Source of the DNA: Candidatus Kuenenia stuttgartensis
Lineage (GTDB): Bacteria > Planctomycetota > Planctomycetia > Pirellulales > UBA1268
Length of the DNA: 6,179 nucleotides
Reading direction: 5' to 3'
Assembly: GCA_945876515.1 (NCBI GenBank)
Contig: CAMCPF010000191.1
Span: forward strand, 1-6,179
The notes under the pieces are model-generated. The model did not search any database. It worked only from the letters and a program-made list of their open reading frames with translations, and was not told the DNA's origin. Shown here piece after piece: positions 5,283 to 6,179 of the stretch. Position 1 is the first letter of the stretch, and every line of letters begins with the position of its first letter. The position numbers were made by a program, and so were the translations under genes.

Positions 5283-6179
5283 GGCCACCGGCTGGCGGGT
5301 CTCGGACGAGCGGCCGGCCGCTCGCTGCCGCTTGTACTCCGCGATCGCCGCCTCGAGTTGCCGCTCGCCCTCGCCGTCAAGCTCCTTCGTGTCCACGATC
5401 CGCTGGCGAAGTTCCGATACCTGGTCGCGAACGAACGTCAGGAAGCCCTGCTCCCAGTCGGCCACCTGGTCGCGGGGCACGTCGTCGAGATGTCCGCGGG
5501 TGCCGGCGTAGATCGAGAGCACCTGATCGACCACGTCCATCGGGGCATATTGCCCCTGCTTCAGGAGTTCGACCATCCGGTAGCCGCGATCGAGCCGCTG
5601 CTGGGTAGCCGCGTCAAGATCGGTGCCCAACTGGGCGAAGGCCTCCAGCTCGCGGAAGCTCGCGAGATCGAGCCGCAGGCCGCCTGCCACCTTCTTCATG
5701 GCCTTCGTCTGGGCGGCACCACCCACGCGGGAAACCGAGATGCCGACGTTCATGGCGGGCCGCTGGCCGGCGAAGAACAGGTCGGGCTGGAGGTAGATCT
5801 GGCCGTCGGTGATCGAGATCACGTTGGTGGGAATGTAGGCCGAGACCTCGCCCTCGAGCGTTTCGATGATCGGCAGGCTCGTAAGCGAGCCGCCCCCCTT
5901 CTCCGCCGAGAGTTTGGCCGACCGTTCGAGCAGCCGGCTGTGGGCGTAGAACACGTCGCCGGGAAACGCCTCGCGGCCCGGCGGCCGCCGCATCAAAAGT
6001 GACAACTGCCGGTAGGCGGTGGCCTGCTTCGACAGGTCGTCGTAGACGATCAAGGCATGCTGGCCGTTGTACATGAAATGCTCGGCCATCGCCGTGCCCG
6101 AATAGGGGGCGATGTACTGCAGGGGTGCCGCCGTCGAGGCGCCCGACACGATCACCGTCGTGTAATCCATCGCGCCATA
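5274..6179 (-). CDS. atpA: ATP synthase F1 alpha subunit, C-terminal part (gene runs off the window)
   Basis: The non-catalytic nucleotide-binding subunit of the F1 hexamer. The window shows 301 residues and the TAG stop; roughly the first 200 residues, including the P-loop, lie beyond base 6179. The reading frame continues to the edge (YGAMDYTTVIVSG), so the ATG at 6170 is an internal methionine. Visible family stretches are APLQYIAPYSGTAMAE, HALIVYDDLSKQA (Walker B region), RRPPGREAFPGDVFYAHSRLLER, GGGSLTSLPIIET, AYIPTNVISITDGQIYL and ISVSRVGGAAQTKAMKK. The arginine in SVSRVGG is the finger that reaches the catalytic site of beta. The C-terminal helical domain follows, ending in a Gln/Arg/Ala-rich tail. 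It is the first visible gene of the - strand operon; the genes before it (delta and the Fo subunits in many bacteria) are not seen. Confidence 0.96.
   Translation of the reverse strand, partial: YGAMDYTTVIVSGASTAAPLQYIAPYSGTAMAEHFMYNGQHALIVYDDLSKQATAYRQLSLLMRRPPGREAFPGDVFYAHSRLLERSAKLSAEKGGGSLTSLPIIETLEGEVSAYIPTNVISITDGQIYLQPDLFFAGQRPAMNVGISVSRVGGAAQTKAMKKVAGGLRLDLASFRELEAFAQLGTDLDAATQQRLDRGYRMVELLKQGQYAPMDVVDQVLSIYAGTRGHLDDVPRDQVADWEQGFLTFVRDQVSELRQRIVDTKELDGEGERQLEAAIAEYKRQRAAGRSSETRQPVAAR

Overview
The window is GC-rich (about two thirds G+C) bacterial DNA with two convergent gene blocks. The protein sequences look most like Planctomycetota, possibly of the Pirellula type. This is judged by eye from the style of the ATP synthase alpha, beta and epsilon sequences and is an inference, not a search result.

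Left block, + strand, 1-2269: chemotaxis adaptation genes. The first 55 bases hold the end of an unknown protein whose last five residues (HFKEF) fit the pattern of a CheR-binding tether on a chemoreceptor. A 254-base non-coding stretch follows, with a strongly self-complementary element at 136-265. Then come cheR (receptor methyltransferase) and, 19 bases on, cheB (receptor methylesterase/deamidase with a phosphorylatable receiver domain). CheR and CheB add and remove methyl groups on receptor glutamates, so they form one adaptation module. If the partial gene upstream is a receptor, its substrate is encoded next to it.

Right block, - strand, 6179 down to about 2270: the F1 part of an F-type ATP synthase operon in the usual order atpA (3' part only), atpG, atpD, atpC. 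The alpha and beta subunits form the nucleotide-binding hexamer, gamma is the rotor shaft, and epsilon binds gamma and restrains idle hydrolysis. The visible catalytic and mechanical motifs are intact: the beta P-loop, the catalytic Glu, DELSEED and the alpha arginine finger. The atpG-atpD spacer is unusually long (170 bases) and can fold into a closed, two-hairpin structure. A smaller hairpin covers the atpA stop codon.

The two blocks meet tail to tail with almost no room between them. The atpC frame has no stop after its family domain and stays open for more than 330 bases antisense to cheB. I see no tRNA, rRNA, CRISPR array, transposase or clear new multi-gene system. The items most worth a second look are the folded element upstream of cheR, the atpG-atpD spacer structure, the missing atpC stop and the possible receptor tether.
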